Positions 18,370 to 27,591 of a DNA stretch of 64,000 nt are shown here, in pieces; position 1 is the stretch's first letter; each line of letters opens with the position of its first letter. The position numbers and the translations under genes are program-made. Source of the stretch: an uncultured Pseudoteredinibacter sp. (GTDB lineage: Bacteria > Pseudomonadota > Gammaproteobacteria > Pseudomonadales > Cellvibrionaceae); NCBI RefSeq assembly GCF_947500695.1, contig NZ_CANMSS010000008.1, positions 213,124 to 277,123 on the forward strand, written 5' to 3'. The notes beneath the pieces were generated by a model that did no database searches, was not told the origin of the DNA, and saw only the letters and a program-made list of their open reading frames with translations.

Positions 18370-20616
18370 TTATTTTTTACGGCTCGCTGATTCCACATTC
18401 GGCAATCGATTGAGACGTTCTAGCACGCGGCTCAACTCACTATAACTGTGAATTTCAATATCAAATTGCATACTTACCGTGTGGGAGTTTTTATTGGACA
18501 GCGTGTGCATTGCGGTAATGTTAATACGCTCTACATCCAATAAGGCTGTAATATCTCTCAACAAACCGTGACGATCGATAGCTTCAACAGCAATAGAAAC
18601 GGCATAAACGTCTTGCGGTGCGGCTGACCAAGAAACTTCAATAATTCGCCCCGGCTCTTCCATTTGCAACTGCAATAAATTGGAACAATCTTGGCGATGA
18701 ATAGATACACCACGCCCTAGGGTAATGTATCCCGCAATACTATCGCCAGGAACAGGATGACAACAGCGTGCAAAGCTGGTCATCAGGTTACCAACACCAT
18801 CAATGTAAACATCATCATTGTTAAACTGTTCGCTGGCACGACCAACCAATTGGGTAGGATGGTGCTGCTCAACTCCGAGCAGTTTTTGGGCCGTGTTTAA
18901 TACCTGCCCTACGCTAATATCACTCGCACCGACCGCGACATATAAGCCCTCCAAGCTTTTTAGATTAAGCTTTTGCGCTAGCGCTTCAAAATCTAAATTC
19001 TCTACCGCCAAGCGTTTAAATTCTTTATCTAGCAAAGCTCGACCGCTGGCCAAGTGCTGATCTCTGGCCTGTAATTTGAACCATTGCTGAACCTTTGCTC
19101 GAGCTCTGGCTGTATTCAAATAACCCAGCGCCGGGGACAACCAGTCACGACTCGGAGATTCTCGCTTGCCTGTTAAGATTTCGATTTGATCACCGGTGGT
19201 CACCGTCTGATTCAAAGGGACAATACGGCCGTTGAGTTTCGCCCCGCAGCAGCGATGCCCTACATCGGTATGTATGCGATAAGCAAAATCCAACACCGTC
19301 GAGTTAGGCGGCAGATCGATAACATGGCCATCGGGTGTAAACACATAGATGCGATCTTGTTCTACACCACGCTGTAGATCATCTTGTAAGGCATTGGTGC
19401 CAAGTTCCTCGCTCCACTCCAAGACCTGTCGTAACCAGGCAATTTTTTGTTCGTAACTGTCTTGGTTTTGGTTGTCGTCAGTGCCCTTATATTTCCAGTG
19501 GGCACACACCCCAAACTCCGCCTCCTCATGCATAGCATGGGTGCGAATCTGGATCTCTAAAACTTTACGGTCCGGACCAATAACGGCAGTATGCAATGAA
19601 CGATAGCCATTCTCTTTTGGCGAGGCGATATAGTCGTCAAACTCATTAGGAATTAGGCGCCACTGACTGTGAACGATGCCTAAGATGGTATAGCAGTCGC
19701 GAACCGTTGGTACTAAGACTCGCACCGCGCGAATATCGTAAACTTGCGAAAAGCCAATGTCTTTACGATGCATTTTGCGCCAAATACTATAGATATGCTT
19801 AGCACGGCCTTGAATCTCGGCTTCGATGCGGGATTCATTGGCGGCATCCTGCAAAAGCTGAATCACATTTTCTATATAATCCTGTCGATCAACCCGACGC
19901 TCATCCAATAGCTTAGCGATGTGCATATAGTCATCAGGTTCTAGGTAGCGAAAAGATAAGTCTTCCAACTCCCACTTGATATGGCCAATACCTAGACGAT
20001 GGGCCAAAGGTGCATAAACATCGGCTACCTCGCGGGCTACACGGCGCTTTTTATCATCGTTAGCATGTTTGGCGGCTCGAATTGCACAGGTACGCTCTGC
20101 CAGCTTTACCAAGGCTACGCGAACATCATCCACCATGGCCACAAGCATTTTGCGGATATTTTCAGCTTGTTCAGCTGAAGGGCTACCGAGAACACTTTCT
20201 TCGCTGTCGTTACGAAGATTACTGATGGCAGCCATGCGCAAAACACCAGATATCAACGCTGATATCTGACTGCCATATTTTTTCTCGACAGTTGCTAGCG
20301 CTAATTTATGTTCCCGTACAGCACGGTACAAAATTGCGGCCAATAAAACCTCGGTATCCGCTTGCAGATCAGCGAGAATTTCAGCCATCTCCAAGCCGGT
20401 ACGAAAACAGCCCTGGCTATCGGCCCAGCTGTTTTCTGAGGGCTCTACATTCGCTTCGATTTCCTCGACAAACTGACAAACCTGCAGCAGCAAAGCTTGG
20501 TCAGCTGGGCTAAGGTGATCACTATCATCAAAGCGACTTTGTAAACGTCTTATCCAAGAAGGGATATCAACACTGCCGTCGGCAGCTATGGGGTGATCTT
20601 CACGTACTTTGACCAT
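18370..20616 (-). CDS. relA: GTP pyrophosphokinase RelA
   Basis: Ribosome-associated (p)ppGpp synthetase that responds to amino-acid starvation. Domain order in 748 residues: pseudo-hydrolase region in which the HD motif is lost (YRAVREHKLAL instead of the SpoT HD-ED pattern), synthetase (EFDDYIASPKENGYRSLHTAV and the RelA-type EIQIRTHAMHEEAEFG), TGS (IYVFTPDGHVIDLP), helical and zinc-finger region (SFARCCHPVPGD, HRQDC), and C-terminal ACT. The loss of HD marks it as synthetase only. The ATG at 20616 gives the classic MVKVR start; an in-frame GTG lies four codons upstream. Confidence 0.96.
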   Translation of the reverse strand: MVKVREDHPIAADGSVDIPSWIRRLQSRFDDSDHLSPADQALLLQVCQFVEEIEANVEPSENSWADSQGCFRTGLEMAEILADLQADTEVLLAAILYRAVREHKLALATVEKKYGSQISALISGVLRMAAISNLRNDSEESVLGSPSAEQAENIRKMLVAMVDDVRVALVKLAERTCAIRAAKHANDDKKRRVAREVADVYAPLAHRLGIGHIKWELEDLSFRYLEPDDYMHIAKLLDERRVDRQDYIENVIQLLQDAANESRIEAEIQGRAKHIYSIWRKMHRKDIGFSQVYDIRAVRVLVPTVRDCYTILGIVHSQWRLIPNEFDDYIASPKENGYRSLHTAVIGPDRKVLEIQIRTHAMHEEAEFGVCAHWKYKGTDDNQNQDSYEQKIAWLRQVLEWSEELGTNALQDDLQRGVEQDRIYVFTPDGHVIDLPPNSTVLDFAYRIHTDVGHRCCGAKLNGRIVPLNQTVTTGDQIEILTGKRESPSRDWLSPALGYLNTARARAKVQQWFKLQARDQHLASGRALLDKEFKRLAVENLDFEALAQKLNLKSLEGLYVAVGASDISVGQVLNTAQKLLGVEQHHPTQLVGRASEQFNNDDVYIDGVGNLMTSFARCCHPVPGDSIAGYITLGRGVSIHRQDCSNLLQLQMEEPGRIIEVSWSAAPQDVYAVSIAVEAIDRHGLLRDITALLDVERINITAMHTLSNKNSHTVSMQFDIEIHSYSELSRVLERLNRLPNVESASRKK

Positions 20617-20821
20617 AAATAAGTTCACAACGACTAGTCTAATTAGAGTAATACTGCTTACTCACTCTAAATATGTTTGAAAGACTATAGAATTGTGCTC
20701 GCTCCTGCTGAAAAATACTGCTTTAACTTGTTATTGTTTTTTTCGTTCTTTAGCGCTTTTGGGTGAATCTTAATGTGCAAGCTAGGGCAGCTCTGAAAGC
20801 CTCAGAAATACCCTAGGAACT

Positions 20822-22285
20822 CTACCTAGACAATAGCGCCATGCATTCTACATGTTCCGTATTTGGAAACATATCCATAACGGACAATTTTTCGAGTCGG
20901 TAAGAAGCACCGGCAAGTTTTCGCAGATCTCGCAGAAAGCTCCCTTGATGACAAGAAATATAGAGTATGCGCTGCGGTGAAAGTTCTAATAATGTCGGCA
21001 CAAAGCCCGCTGCGCCCGCCCTTGGCGGATCCAGCACGATGATATCGGGTTGTGCCTGCGACAATTTTTCATAAGTGCTCAACACACCCTGCCCATCGTC
21101 TAGATTAGCCGCCATAAATTCGACATTTTCGAAGCCCAAACTGTTAGCATTTCGTTTCGCCAAGCCGACCATTTCAGGGCTTAACTCTATCCCAAATACC
21201 TGGCCGGCTTGTTGCGCTAAAGCAAGGCTAATGTTTCCGGTACCACAGAATAAATCCAGTAAACTTTCGCTCCCTTCCAGCGTTAACCACTCTAGCGCCT
21301 GTTTAATCATTGCTTGGTTTAGCGATTCATTGATTTGAATAAACTTTCCTGGCTCAAAGGCGATATCTAAACCATTCAATGGGTAGTGACTTGCCAAAGG
21401 CCCCACTTGTGGAATGTAGTCACCCGACTTTTCCTTTTGTACCGCCAAACGCCAATCGCACTGTTCAATTTCGGCACACAATTGGCTAAACACAGCGGCA
21501 GGAATAGACTTTACAACACGCAGTAAAACCAAGGGGCTTGGGGCGACATCTAGTAACTCGACATGACCAATGTGGCTTGACCAAGTCAAGTCTTCGTATT
21601 GAGCAAAAAAACGATTTAAGCACTGCATAACTTGCTGCAAACTGACACTGAGATTAAGACAATTATGCAAACTTAAAGTGTCATTACTATTGGCCCGGCG
21701 AAAGCCCAGCTGCCCTGCTTTGCTAATTCCCAGGCGCGCCCTACGCCGATAGCCAAAGTGGTCACTTGCCAATAGAGAAATGTCTGATGGCTTTTGAACT
21801 GCACTCTTCAAAGCTGGAGCGTTTGCAGACTTGCTCTGTGGCCTCTGCCCCAACTTAGGCTTAGATTTTTTGGCGAGGCTTTTTGGCTTAAGTAAGGCCT
21901 CCAAGCCTTGCCACATACGATCACGTTTAAAGTGCAACTGCTCTTGGTAAGCCATATGCTGTAGCTGACAGCCGCCGCACTCAGCAAAGTGTTCACACAA
22001 AGGCTCTTGTCGCTGCTCAGAGGGGTGAACAATCTCGACCAATTCAGCCACCTCAGCCCCTGCTACATAGTTCACAGTGCAACGCTCACCCACCAAGGTA
22101 TGGGGAACCTTTATATCCGCTGTTTTATTTGGGGCCTTTAAAGCAAGTTTTGCAACACCATTACCCTCGCTGTCCAAACGGACAATATCTAGTTCTAGGG
22201 TTTTGCTCGACTGTGGCGAGCCTTTGCTTTTTGAGCTTAGTGTTTTAGCCGTCTTAAGGCGGGAAAAATGTGCGGAGCGAGACAT
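20822..22285 (-). CDS. rlmD: 23S rRNA (uracil-1939-C5)-methyltransferase
   Basis: Methylates U1939 of 23S rRNA using SAM. Domain order: TRAM domain about 30-90, an iron-sulfur cluster site formed by CEHFAECGGC with a later Cys, central region, then the methyltransferase with LDLFCGTGNISLALAQ, VLDPPRAGA and the nucleophile Cys in YISCHQGSF. Compared with E. coli RlmD there is a Lys- and Ser-rich insertion at about residues 133-170 just after the cluster site. The first ATG (22285) is chosen over an upstream TTG. It lies upstream of relA on the same strand with about 200 bases between. Confidence 0.94.
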   Translation of the reverse strand: MSRSAHFSRLKTAKTLSSKSKGSPQSSKTLELDIVRLDSEGNGVAKLALKAPNKTADIKVPHTLVGERCTVNYVAGAEVAELVEIVHPSEQRQEPLCEHFAECGGCQLQHMAYQEQLHFKRDRMWQGLEALLKPKSLAKKSKPKLGQRPQSKSANAPALKSAVQKPSDISLLASDHFGYRRRARLGISKAGQLGFRRANSNDTLSLHNCLNLSVSLQQVMQCLNRFFAQYEDLTWSSHIGHVELLDVAPSPLVLLRVVKSIPAAVFSQLCAEIEQCDWRLAVQKEKSGDYIPQVGPLASHYPLNGLDIAFEPGKFIQINESLNQAMIKQALEWLTLEGSESLLDLFCGTGNISLALAQQAGQVFGIELSPEMVGLAKRNANSLGFENVEFMAANLDDGQGVLSTYEKLSQAQPDIIVLDPPRAGAAGFVPTLLELSPQRILYISCHQGSFLRDLRKLAGASYRLEKLSVMDMFPNTEHVECMALLSR

Positions 22286-22469
22286 AAGCAAGAAAATCGT
22301 CGAGAATGTATGGCAGCGAGTAGCCAGCTAAGCATACAAGCAATGATAGAAGAACGGCATTTTAACCTGCCAATAAGCTCAATCCAAATCGAATGAGCTT
22401 ATTATGCGTTCGCCGCAGCATGCGCTAAAGAGAGGAAGGAAAGAAGAGGAAAAATGTGCCGTTTAGCCG

Positions 22470-23360
22470 CTAGCTAGCGCTGTACAAGCCAGAAGACAGG
22501 TAACGATCGCCGCGATCACAAACCACCGCAACAATCACTGCGTTTTCTAATTCTTGGTTTAAACGCAAAGCACCAGCAACCGCCCCACCCGAGGACACAC
22601 CACAGAAAATGCCCTCTTCACGGGCTAGAAGGCGCATTGTATCTTCGGCCTCTTGCTGGCCCATATTAATCACCCGATCAACTCTTGTCTCATCGAAGAT
22701 ACTAGGCAGGTATTCCTTAGGCCAGCGACGTATACCAGGAATACTGGCGCCATCCTCCGGCTGCAGCCCAATAATTTCAATATCAGCATTTTGCTCCTTG
22801 AGGTAGCGAGAGGTTCCCATAATCGTACCGGTTGTTCCCATCGAGCTAACAAAGTGAGTGACTTTACCTTCACTTTGACGCCAAATTTCCGGCCCGGTGC
22901 CCTGGTAGTGGGCCAGCGGATTATCATGGTTCGCAAACTGATCGAGTACTTTGCCCTCACCCTGCTCTGCCATTTGCGTGGCAAGATCACGGGCGTACTC
23001 CATGCCTTGCTCTTGGCTAACCTCGATTAAGGTCGCGCCATAGGCAGCCATGGCGTCTTTGCGCTCTTGGGTAGAGTTGGCCGGCATGATCAAAATCATT
23101 CGATAGCCTTTAATGGCGGCTGCCATCGCCAAAGCAATACCAGTGTTTCCACTGGTAGCTTCAATTAAGGTATCCCCAGGCTGAATGTCACCGCGGGCTT
23201 CGGCTCTTTGAATCATCGATAAAGCCGGACGGTCCTTTACAGATCCCGCTGGGTTGTTACCCTCGAGTTTCAGCAAAATTGTATTACTACTCTGCCCGTA
23301 CAGTCGCTGCAAACGGACCAAAGGGGTATTACCGATATAATCTTCAATGCTTGGAAACAC
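22470..23360 (-). CDS. cysM: Cysteine synthase B
   Basis: PLP enzyme making cysteine from O-acetylserine and sulfide or thiosulfate. The 296-residue protein has IGNTPLVRLQRL near the start, the PLP Lys in NPAGSVKDRPAL, the substrate loop EATSGNTGIALAMAAAIKGY, the phosphate-binding SSMGTTGTIMG, and the C-terminal FCGVSSGGAVAGALR. The sequence is closer to CysM than CysK by length and by the SVKDRPA context. Translation appears to start at a GTG, since no ATG fits the conserved N-terminus. Confidence 0.95.
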   Translation of the reverse strand: MFPSIEDYIGNTPLVRLQRLYGQSSNTILLKLEGNNPAGSVKDRPALSMIQRAEARGDIQPGDTLIEATSGNTGIALAMAAAIKGYRMILIMPANSTQERKDAMAAYGATLIEVSQEQGMEYARDLATQMAEQGEGKVLDQFANHDNPLAHYQGTGPEIWRQSEGKVTHFVSSMGTTGTIMGTSRYLKEQNADIEIIGLQPEDGASIPGIRRWPKEYLPSIFDETRVDRVINMGQQEAEDTMRLLAREEGIFCGVSSGGAVAGALRLNQELENAVIVAVVCDRGDRYLSSGLYSAS

Positions 23361-23491
23361 AGGCAGGCTCTCTATGATTGATCACTTCTATAAGAATCCA
23401 TTCTAATGCCTAGCTGATATAGGGAAAACCTTTCACTTAGAGCGATAAAGTCTTTGCTTGGGGCAATTTGTTCTAACAGGACGCGCTGCTG

Positions 23492-23881
23492 TTAAGACAA
23501 AACCACAAACGCAACCGCATAGTCTTGCTCATCGCTCAGGCTTAAATGGCAACTATTAGCCCCTAAGCGCTCCATATGGAATGAAGCCTTATCACTTAAG
23601 AGTACCTCTGGCGCGCCTATTTCATTATTGCGAACTTCAATATGGTGCCAGGACACCCCCTGACCTATTCCAGTGCCCAATGCTTTTCCTACCGCCTCTT
23701 TCGCCGCGAAACGCTTAGCAAAGTAATGTAGCGCTTGTTGCTCACCAGCAGCAGCTTTAACGGCGTAAATTTCCTGCTCGGTAGGAGTCAATATACGCTG
23801 CAGTAAACGCCCCTGGGTACGCTCCAGACTAGCCGCTACCCGAGCAATTTGCACAATATCGGTTCCTAAACCTTTAATCAT
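23492..23881 (-). CDS. acpS: Holo-[acyl-carrier-protein] synthase
   Basis: Transfers 4'-phosphopantetheine from CoA to the acyl carrier protein of fatty-acid synthesis. The 129 residues include the magnesium-binding GTDIVQIARV at the start and RFAAKEAVGKALGTGIG in the middle, both diagnostic. A strong AAGGAAGAG site precedes the ATG. It lies 27 bases after recO; the usual pdxJ gene between recO and acpS is absent. Confidence 0.96.
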   Translation of the reverse strand: MIKGLGTDIVQIARVAASLERTQGRLLQRILTPTEQEIYAVKAAAGEQQALHYFAKRFAAKEAVGKALGTGIGQGVSWHHIEVRNNEIGAPEVLLSDKASFHMERLGANSCHLSLSDEQDYAVAFVVLS

Positions 23882-23908
23882 GGTTCTCTTCCTTAATGGG
23901 CACTGTTG

Positions 23909-24652
23909 TCAGGGGACGTGAGTACTGCTTGGCTTAGATTTTGAAGACTGCATCTGTCTAAAAAACTCACGGGTTTTTAATGGCTGATAATCAAGCAGCT
24001 GATCCAACACCTCGCGCATCAGCATTTTGGCACTGCGAAGCACTTCTGGCTGAGAAAAATCGCGCCGAGAGATTGCGAGCAGATGAGCCCCCGCATAAGT
24101 ATTCGGCCCTGCACTCTGGCAAAACAAGCCGCTTTTCTGCCAGCGATAAAAGCCCTCGGGATTGATAGCCTGGCCACTCTCTTCATGCTCAAAATCTAAG
24201 CCATACCCCAAACAAGTCAGCAACTCTAATTCAAAATTGCGCAATATAGGCTGCAAAGGCTGATCTTCTAACAGATTCAACAAACAGTTTTCATAAGGCT
24301 TAAATAGCTCACTGGAACTGTCGTTTTCTGGCAACAGTTTTAACAATAACTCATTAAGGTAGAGCGCGCTGTATAGGCGCTCCCCCTGAAGTGAGAGCGC
24401 ACTTTGGCGATATTCCCAGCGCAATAAGGTTTTTAAAGAAGTGCGCCCTTGCCAATCGACTAATAAGGGGGTTAAAACCTGAAGGGGCTGACGAAGTTGA
24501 CGTTTTCCTGATTGCTTGCGGGCGCCTTTTGCGATGACATTAACGCGGCCGTATTCTGGGCTAAACAAGTTGACCAATAGGCTGCTGTCACGAAAGGGGC
24601 GACTGTGAAGAACGTAGACTTCTTGGTTTTCGACAACTTCAAGCTTAGCCAT
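23909..24652 (-). CDS. recO: DNA repair protein RecO
   Basis: Mediator of RecF-pathway recombination that displaces SSB and helps load RecA. In 247 residues it shows the N-terminal OB-fold segment VLHSRPFRDSSLLVNLFSPEYGRVNVIAKGARK and the helical region LYLNELLLKLLPENDSSSELFKPYENCL. The Cys zinc set of some bacterial RecO proteins is missing, as in many gammaproteobacteria. It sits 29 bases behind era in the rnc-era-recO operon. Confidence 0.94.
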   Translation of the reverse strand: MAKLEVVENQEVYVLHSRPFRDSSLLVNLFSPEYGRVNVIAKGARKQSGKRQLRQPLQVLTPLLVDWQGRTSLKTLLRWEYRQSALSLQGERLYSALYLNELLLKLLPENDSSSELFKPYENCLLNLLEDQPLQPILRNFELELLTCLGYGLDFEHEESGQAINPEGFYRWQKSGLFCQSAGPNTYAGAHLLAISRRDFSQPEVLRSAKMLMREVLDQLLDYQPLKTREFFRQMQSSKSKPSSTHVP

Positions 24653-24681
24653 ACATCGTCACCTAGAAAATCTGCGCAATC

Positions 24682-25590
24682 TTACAGGTCGTCATAGCCC
24701 AAACTGCGTAAAGCCCGCTCATCATCCGACCAGCCTGACTTCACCTTCACCCAGAGTTTTAACATCACCTTGCAGTCAAATAGATGCTCCATATCTTCTC
24801 TAGCTTGGGAGCCGATGTTTTTGATCTTAGCCCCTTTATCGCCAATAAGAATTCTCTTTTGGCCGTCACGCTCTACTAAGATCAAAGCCGATATATGCAA
24901 GACATGACCCTGGGCGGAAAACTCTTCGATTTCGACAGTCATCTGATACGGCAGCTCATCACCAAGCTGACGGGTAATTTTCTCTCTCACAATCTCTGCA
25001 GCCAAAAAGCGAGAGCTGCGATCAGTCACCTGATCCTCAGGAAAAAAGTGCATACCTTCAGGCAGCCTTTTTTCGACTTCTTTCTCGAGCGCATCAAGAT
25101 TATGGCCGCGCAGAGCCGAGATAGGCACAACTTCCTCAATGGGAAGCTTTTCCATAAGGGTTTGCAAGTGTGGAAGTAACTGCTCTTTGTCTTCCAACAT
25201 ATCAACTTTGTTAACCGCCAAGATGATCGGACAGTTTAAGTTCTGCAAACGCTTAACAACCATATCGTCTTCATCGGTCCAAGCCAGCCGATCAACTAGA
25301 AAGACAACAAGATCAACATCGCGAATGGCCGTTGTCGCAGCGCGATTCATATAACGGTTAATCGCCCGGCTATGTTGCAAGTGCAGGCCTGGTGTATCGA
25401 CGTAAATAAACTGGCTAGGGCCTTCGGTTTTGATCCCAAGCACATTATGTCGAGTTGTCTGGGGCTTGCGCGAGGTAATGCTAATTTTTTGTTGCAGGAT
25501 ATGATTCAACAAAGTGGACTTGCCGACATTGGGGCGTCCAACAATGGCAATATAGCCACAGCGCTCGGGCTGAACATTTTTAGTAGTCAT
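24682..25590 (-). CDS. era: GTPase Era
   Basis: Essential GTPase that binds the 3' end of 16S rRNA during 30S assembly. The 302-residue protein has the G1 loop [10 protein letters not shown]2 region [13 protein letters not shown]3 DTPGLH, G4 NKVD and G5 SALRG, followed by a C-terminal KH domain with [14 protein letters not shown]. The start has an AAGGGTGA site. The rnc stop is only nine bases upstream, so the genes are probably coupled. Confidence 0.97.
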   Translation of the reverse strand: MTTKNVQPERCGYIAIVGRPNVGKSTLLNHILQQKISITSRKPQTTRHNVLGIKTEGPSQFIYVDTPGLHLQHSRAINRYMNRAATTAIRDVDLVVFLVDRLAWTDEDDMVVKRLQNLNCPIILAVNKVDMLEDKEQLLPHLQTLMEKLPIEEVVPISALRGHNLDALEKEVEKRLPEGMHFFPEDQVTDRSSRFLAAEIVREKITRQLGDELPYQMTVEIEEFSAQGHVLHISALILVERDGQKRILIGDKGAKIKNIGSQAREDMEHLFDCKVMLKLWVKVKSGWSDDERALRSLGYDDL

Positions 25591-25599
25591 AAATCACCC

Positions 25600-26301
25600 T
25601 TACAACTGTTGTTGCTTGATTAGGCTTAGTGCACTTGCGGCCGCCGCTTTTTCGGCCTTACGACGAGACGTCGCTTTTGCTTGAACCGGTTCTGCCAACA
25701 AGGCCACTCGACATTGCACCACAAAGCTCTGCTGATGATGCTCACCGTCAACCGACACCACCTCATAAACAGGCAGTGCTAGCTTGCGAGATTGCATAAG
25801 CTCTTGCAGGCTGGTTTTGGGGTCTTTGTCAGTTTCCATCAACTGCTGGGCATCTAAACGACTATCAAACCAATTCAAGACGCAGGATTTGGCTTTTTCA
25901 AAGCCAGCATCTTCATAGATAGCACCAATAAGCGCTTCAACAGCATCGGCTAAAATAGAATCACGGCGAAAGCCACCGCTTTTGATTTCACCACCCCCTA
26001 ACTTAAGGCTTTCGCCCAAATCAAATTCACGGGCAATGGCGGCCAAGGTTTCACCTTTAACCAAAGCTGATCTGACACGGCTCAATTGGCCTTCAGTGGC
26101 ATCGGGAATAATTTCAAATAAGCGCTGACCGATTACAAAACCTAGAATGGAGTCTCCTAGAAACTCCAAACGCTCATTATTGTGTTTACCACAGCTGCGA
26201 TGGGTTAATGCAAGCTCAAGTAGCTCAACATTTTCGAAATCATGCCCTAGACGCTGCAGCAGGCGAATGCGGCTTGGGCTTTGAGTATTAGGGTTTGGCA
26301 C
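25600..26301 (-). CDS. rnc: Ribonuclease III
   Basis: Double-stranded-RNA endonuclease that processes rRNA precursors and some mRNAs. The 233-residue protein has the signature [12 protein letters not shown] in the catalytic domain and a second acidic site in [16 protein letters not shown]. The C-terminal dsRNA-binding domain ([23 protein letters not shown] and the [13 protein letters not shown] end) is complete. Translation starts at GTG 26301, inside the end of the DUF4845 gene (14-base overlap), which implies translational coupling. Confidence 0.96.
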   Translation of the reverse strand: MPNPNTQSPSRIRLLQRLGHDFENVELLELALTHRSCGKHNNERLEFLGDSILGFVIGQRLFEIIPDATEGQLSRVRSALVKGETLAAIAREFDLGESLKLGGGEIKSGGFRRDSILADAVEALIGAIYEDAGFEKAKSCVLNWFDSRLDAQQLMETDKDPKTSLQELMQSRKLALPVYEVVSVDGEHHQQSFVVQCRVALLAEPVQAKATSRRKAEKAAAASALSLIKQQQL

Positions 26302-26707
26302 GATCGGTACAGCAAATCTCAGGATTACGGGTATCTAAGCGATGTCTAAAGTGCATGACGACATCAATATTAGAGATAAGATTGTTACGCACTTCATAAT
26401 CAATAATCACTATAAAGTGGTCATCGATGCGTTCGATGGTCCAATTTTTAGGATCCGAAGCAGCGCCACGAACATTATTCAAAGAAAATTGCTTCGTAAG
26501 ATTATCGCGCACAGCTCTCGGGGACTTCCCAACAACACTCATAGAGCCGTTGGTAAGAGAGACCAAAGTAGACTTAACAAAACGGTCGTCGATAAAGGCC
26601 GGTACCGTTTGGCTGAGAAACATTAACAAAGAGCCAAAGATAAAAGCCACCACCAACATACTTGTTAGTGACATTCCCTGCTGGCGAGACAAGTTCTTAG
26701 ATGACAT
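26288..26707 (-). CDS. DUF4845 membrane protein
   Basis: A 139-residue protein with a basic N-terminus, one hydrophobic segment at about 15-35 ([20 protein letters not shown]) resembling a pilin-like or single-pass anchor, and a small soluble domain. Position between lepB and rnc, size and composition match DUF4845, found at the same place in Pseudomonas and relatives. Its role is unknown. The ATG at 26707 follows GGGAG and is preferred to an in-frame codon slightly upstream. Confidence 0.85.
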   Translation of the reverse strand: MSSKNLSRQQGMSLTSMLVVAFIFGSLLMFLSQTVPAFIDDRFVKSTLVSLTNGSMSVVGKSPRAVRDNLTKQFSLNNVRGAASDPKNWTIERIDDHFIVIIDYEVRNNLISNIDVVMHFRHRLDTRNPEICCTDRAKP

Positions 26708-26727
26708 GTTTACTCCCACAAATTAGC

Positions 26728-27564
26728 TTAGTTAATACCACCGACACGATCGAAACTGGGTACACTTAATAAAGACTCCCAAGTCATCCAAACAGCAAAG
26801 GCTTTGCCAACAATGGCCGACTCATGAACCGGACCCCAGTCACGGGAATCCGAGCTATTATCGCGATTATCGCCCATCATGAAGTAATGCCCAGCTGGCA
26901 CCACCCACTCCCCATGGCGACTAAGACGACCAGGGATTATGTTCTTGCGCATATCATGCTCAACCTCACCCAGCTTTTCTTTTACCAATTGATATTGCGG
27001 CTGCGCAGGTGGCAGTGTAGCTAACACGGTTTGAGGCATCTCTTCGCCGTTTACGTACAAGACATTATTGGTATAACGAATATGATCACCAGGTAAACCA
27101 ACGACACGCTTAATATAATAGGTATCTGGCTTATGGGGTGGGAAAAACACCATCACATCGCCACGCTCTGGATCATTAATATCAACAACCTTGGTACGCA
27201 CAACCGGCAAACGTAAACCATAGGTAAACTTGTTAACTAAAATAAAGTCACCGATTTTTAAAGTCGGCACCATTGATGGCGAGGGAATTTGAAAGGGCTC
27301 GGCAATAAAAGAACGCAAGATCAATACAATTGCCAACACAGGGAAAAACGATTTAGCATATTCAACAACGACCGGCTCTTGCTCTGCCGCCGCTTCCAAA
27401 TCAGCTTGTTGCTCTTCGCTCAAAGTCTTGGAACTTTGCTGATTACTTTTCACTTCGGCCAACTGGCGTTTACGCCCAGGAGCAAGCATCAAAGCATCAA
27501 ACAACCAAATTGCACCGGTGATCGCAACCGCCATAACCAGCACTAAAGGAAAATTAATATCCAT
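26728..27564 (-). CDS. lepB: Signal peptidase I
   Basis: Inner-membrane serine protease that removes signal peptides from exported proteins. The 278 residues contain an N-terminal membrane segment, a cytoplasmic loop, and a second segment near 72-90. The catalytic Ser97 lies in PSPSMVPTL and the general-base Lys152 in YYIKRVVGLPGD. The later boxes GHYFMMGDNRDNSSDSR and the GPVHE segment are intact. It is directly downstream of lepA, as in many gammaproteobacteria. Confidence 0.96.
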   Translation of the reverse strand: MDINFPLVLVMAVAITGAIWLFDALMLAPGRKRQLAEVKSNQQSSKTLSEEQQADLEAAAEQEPVVVEYAKSFFPVLAIVLILRSFIAEPFQIPSPSMVPTLKIGDFILVNKFTYGLRLPVVRTKVVDINDPERGDVMVFFPPHKPDTYYIKRVVGLPGDHIRYTNNVLYVNGEEMPQTVLATLPPAQPQYQLVKEKLGEVEHDMRKNIIPGRLSRHGEWVVPAGHYFMMGDNRDNSSDSRDWGPVHESAIVGKAFAVWMTWESLLSVPSFDRVGGIN

Positions 27565-27591
27565 TAAAAGAATTCACCAAAGTCTTTTCAA

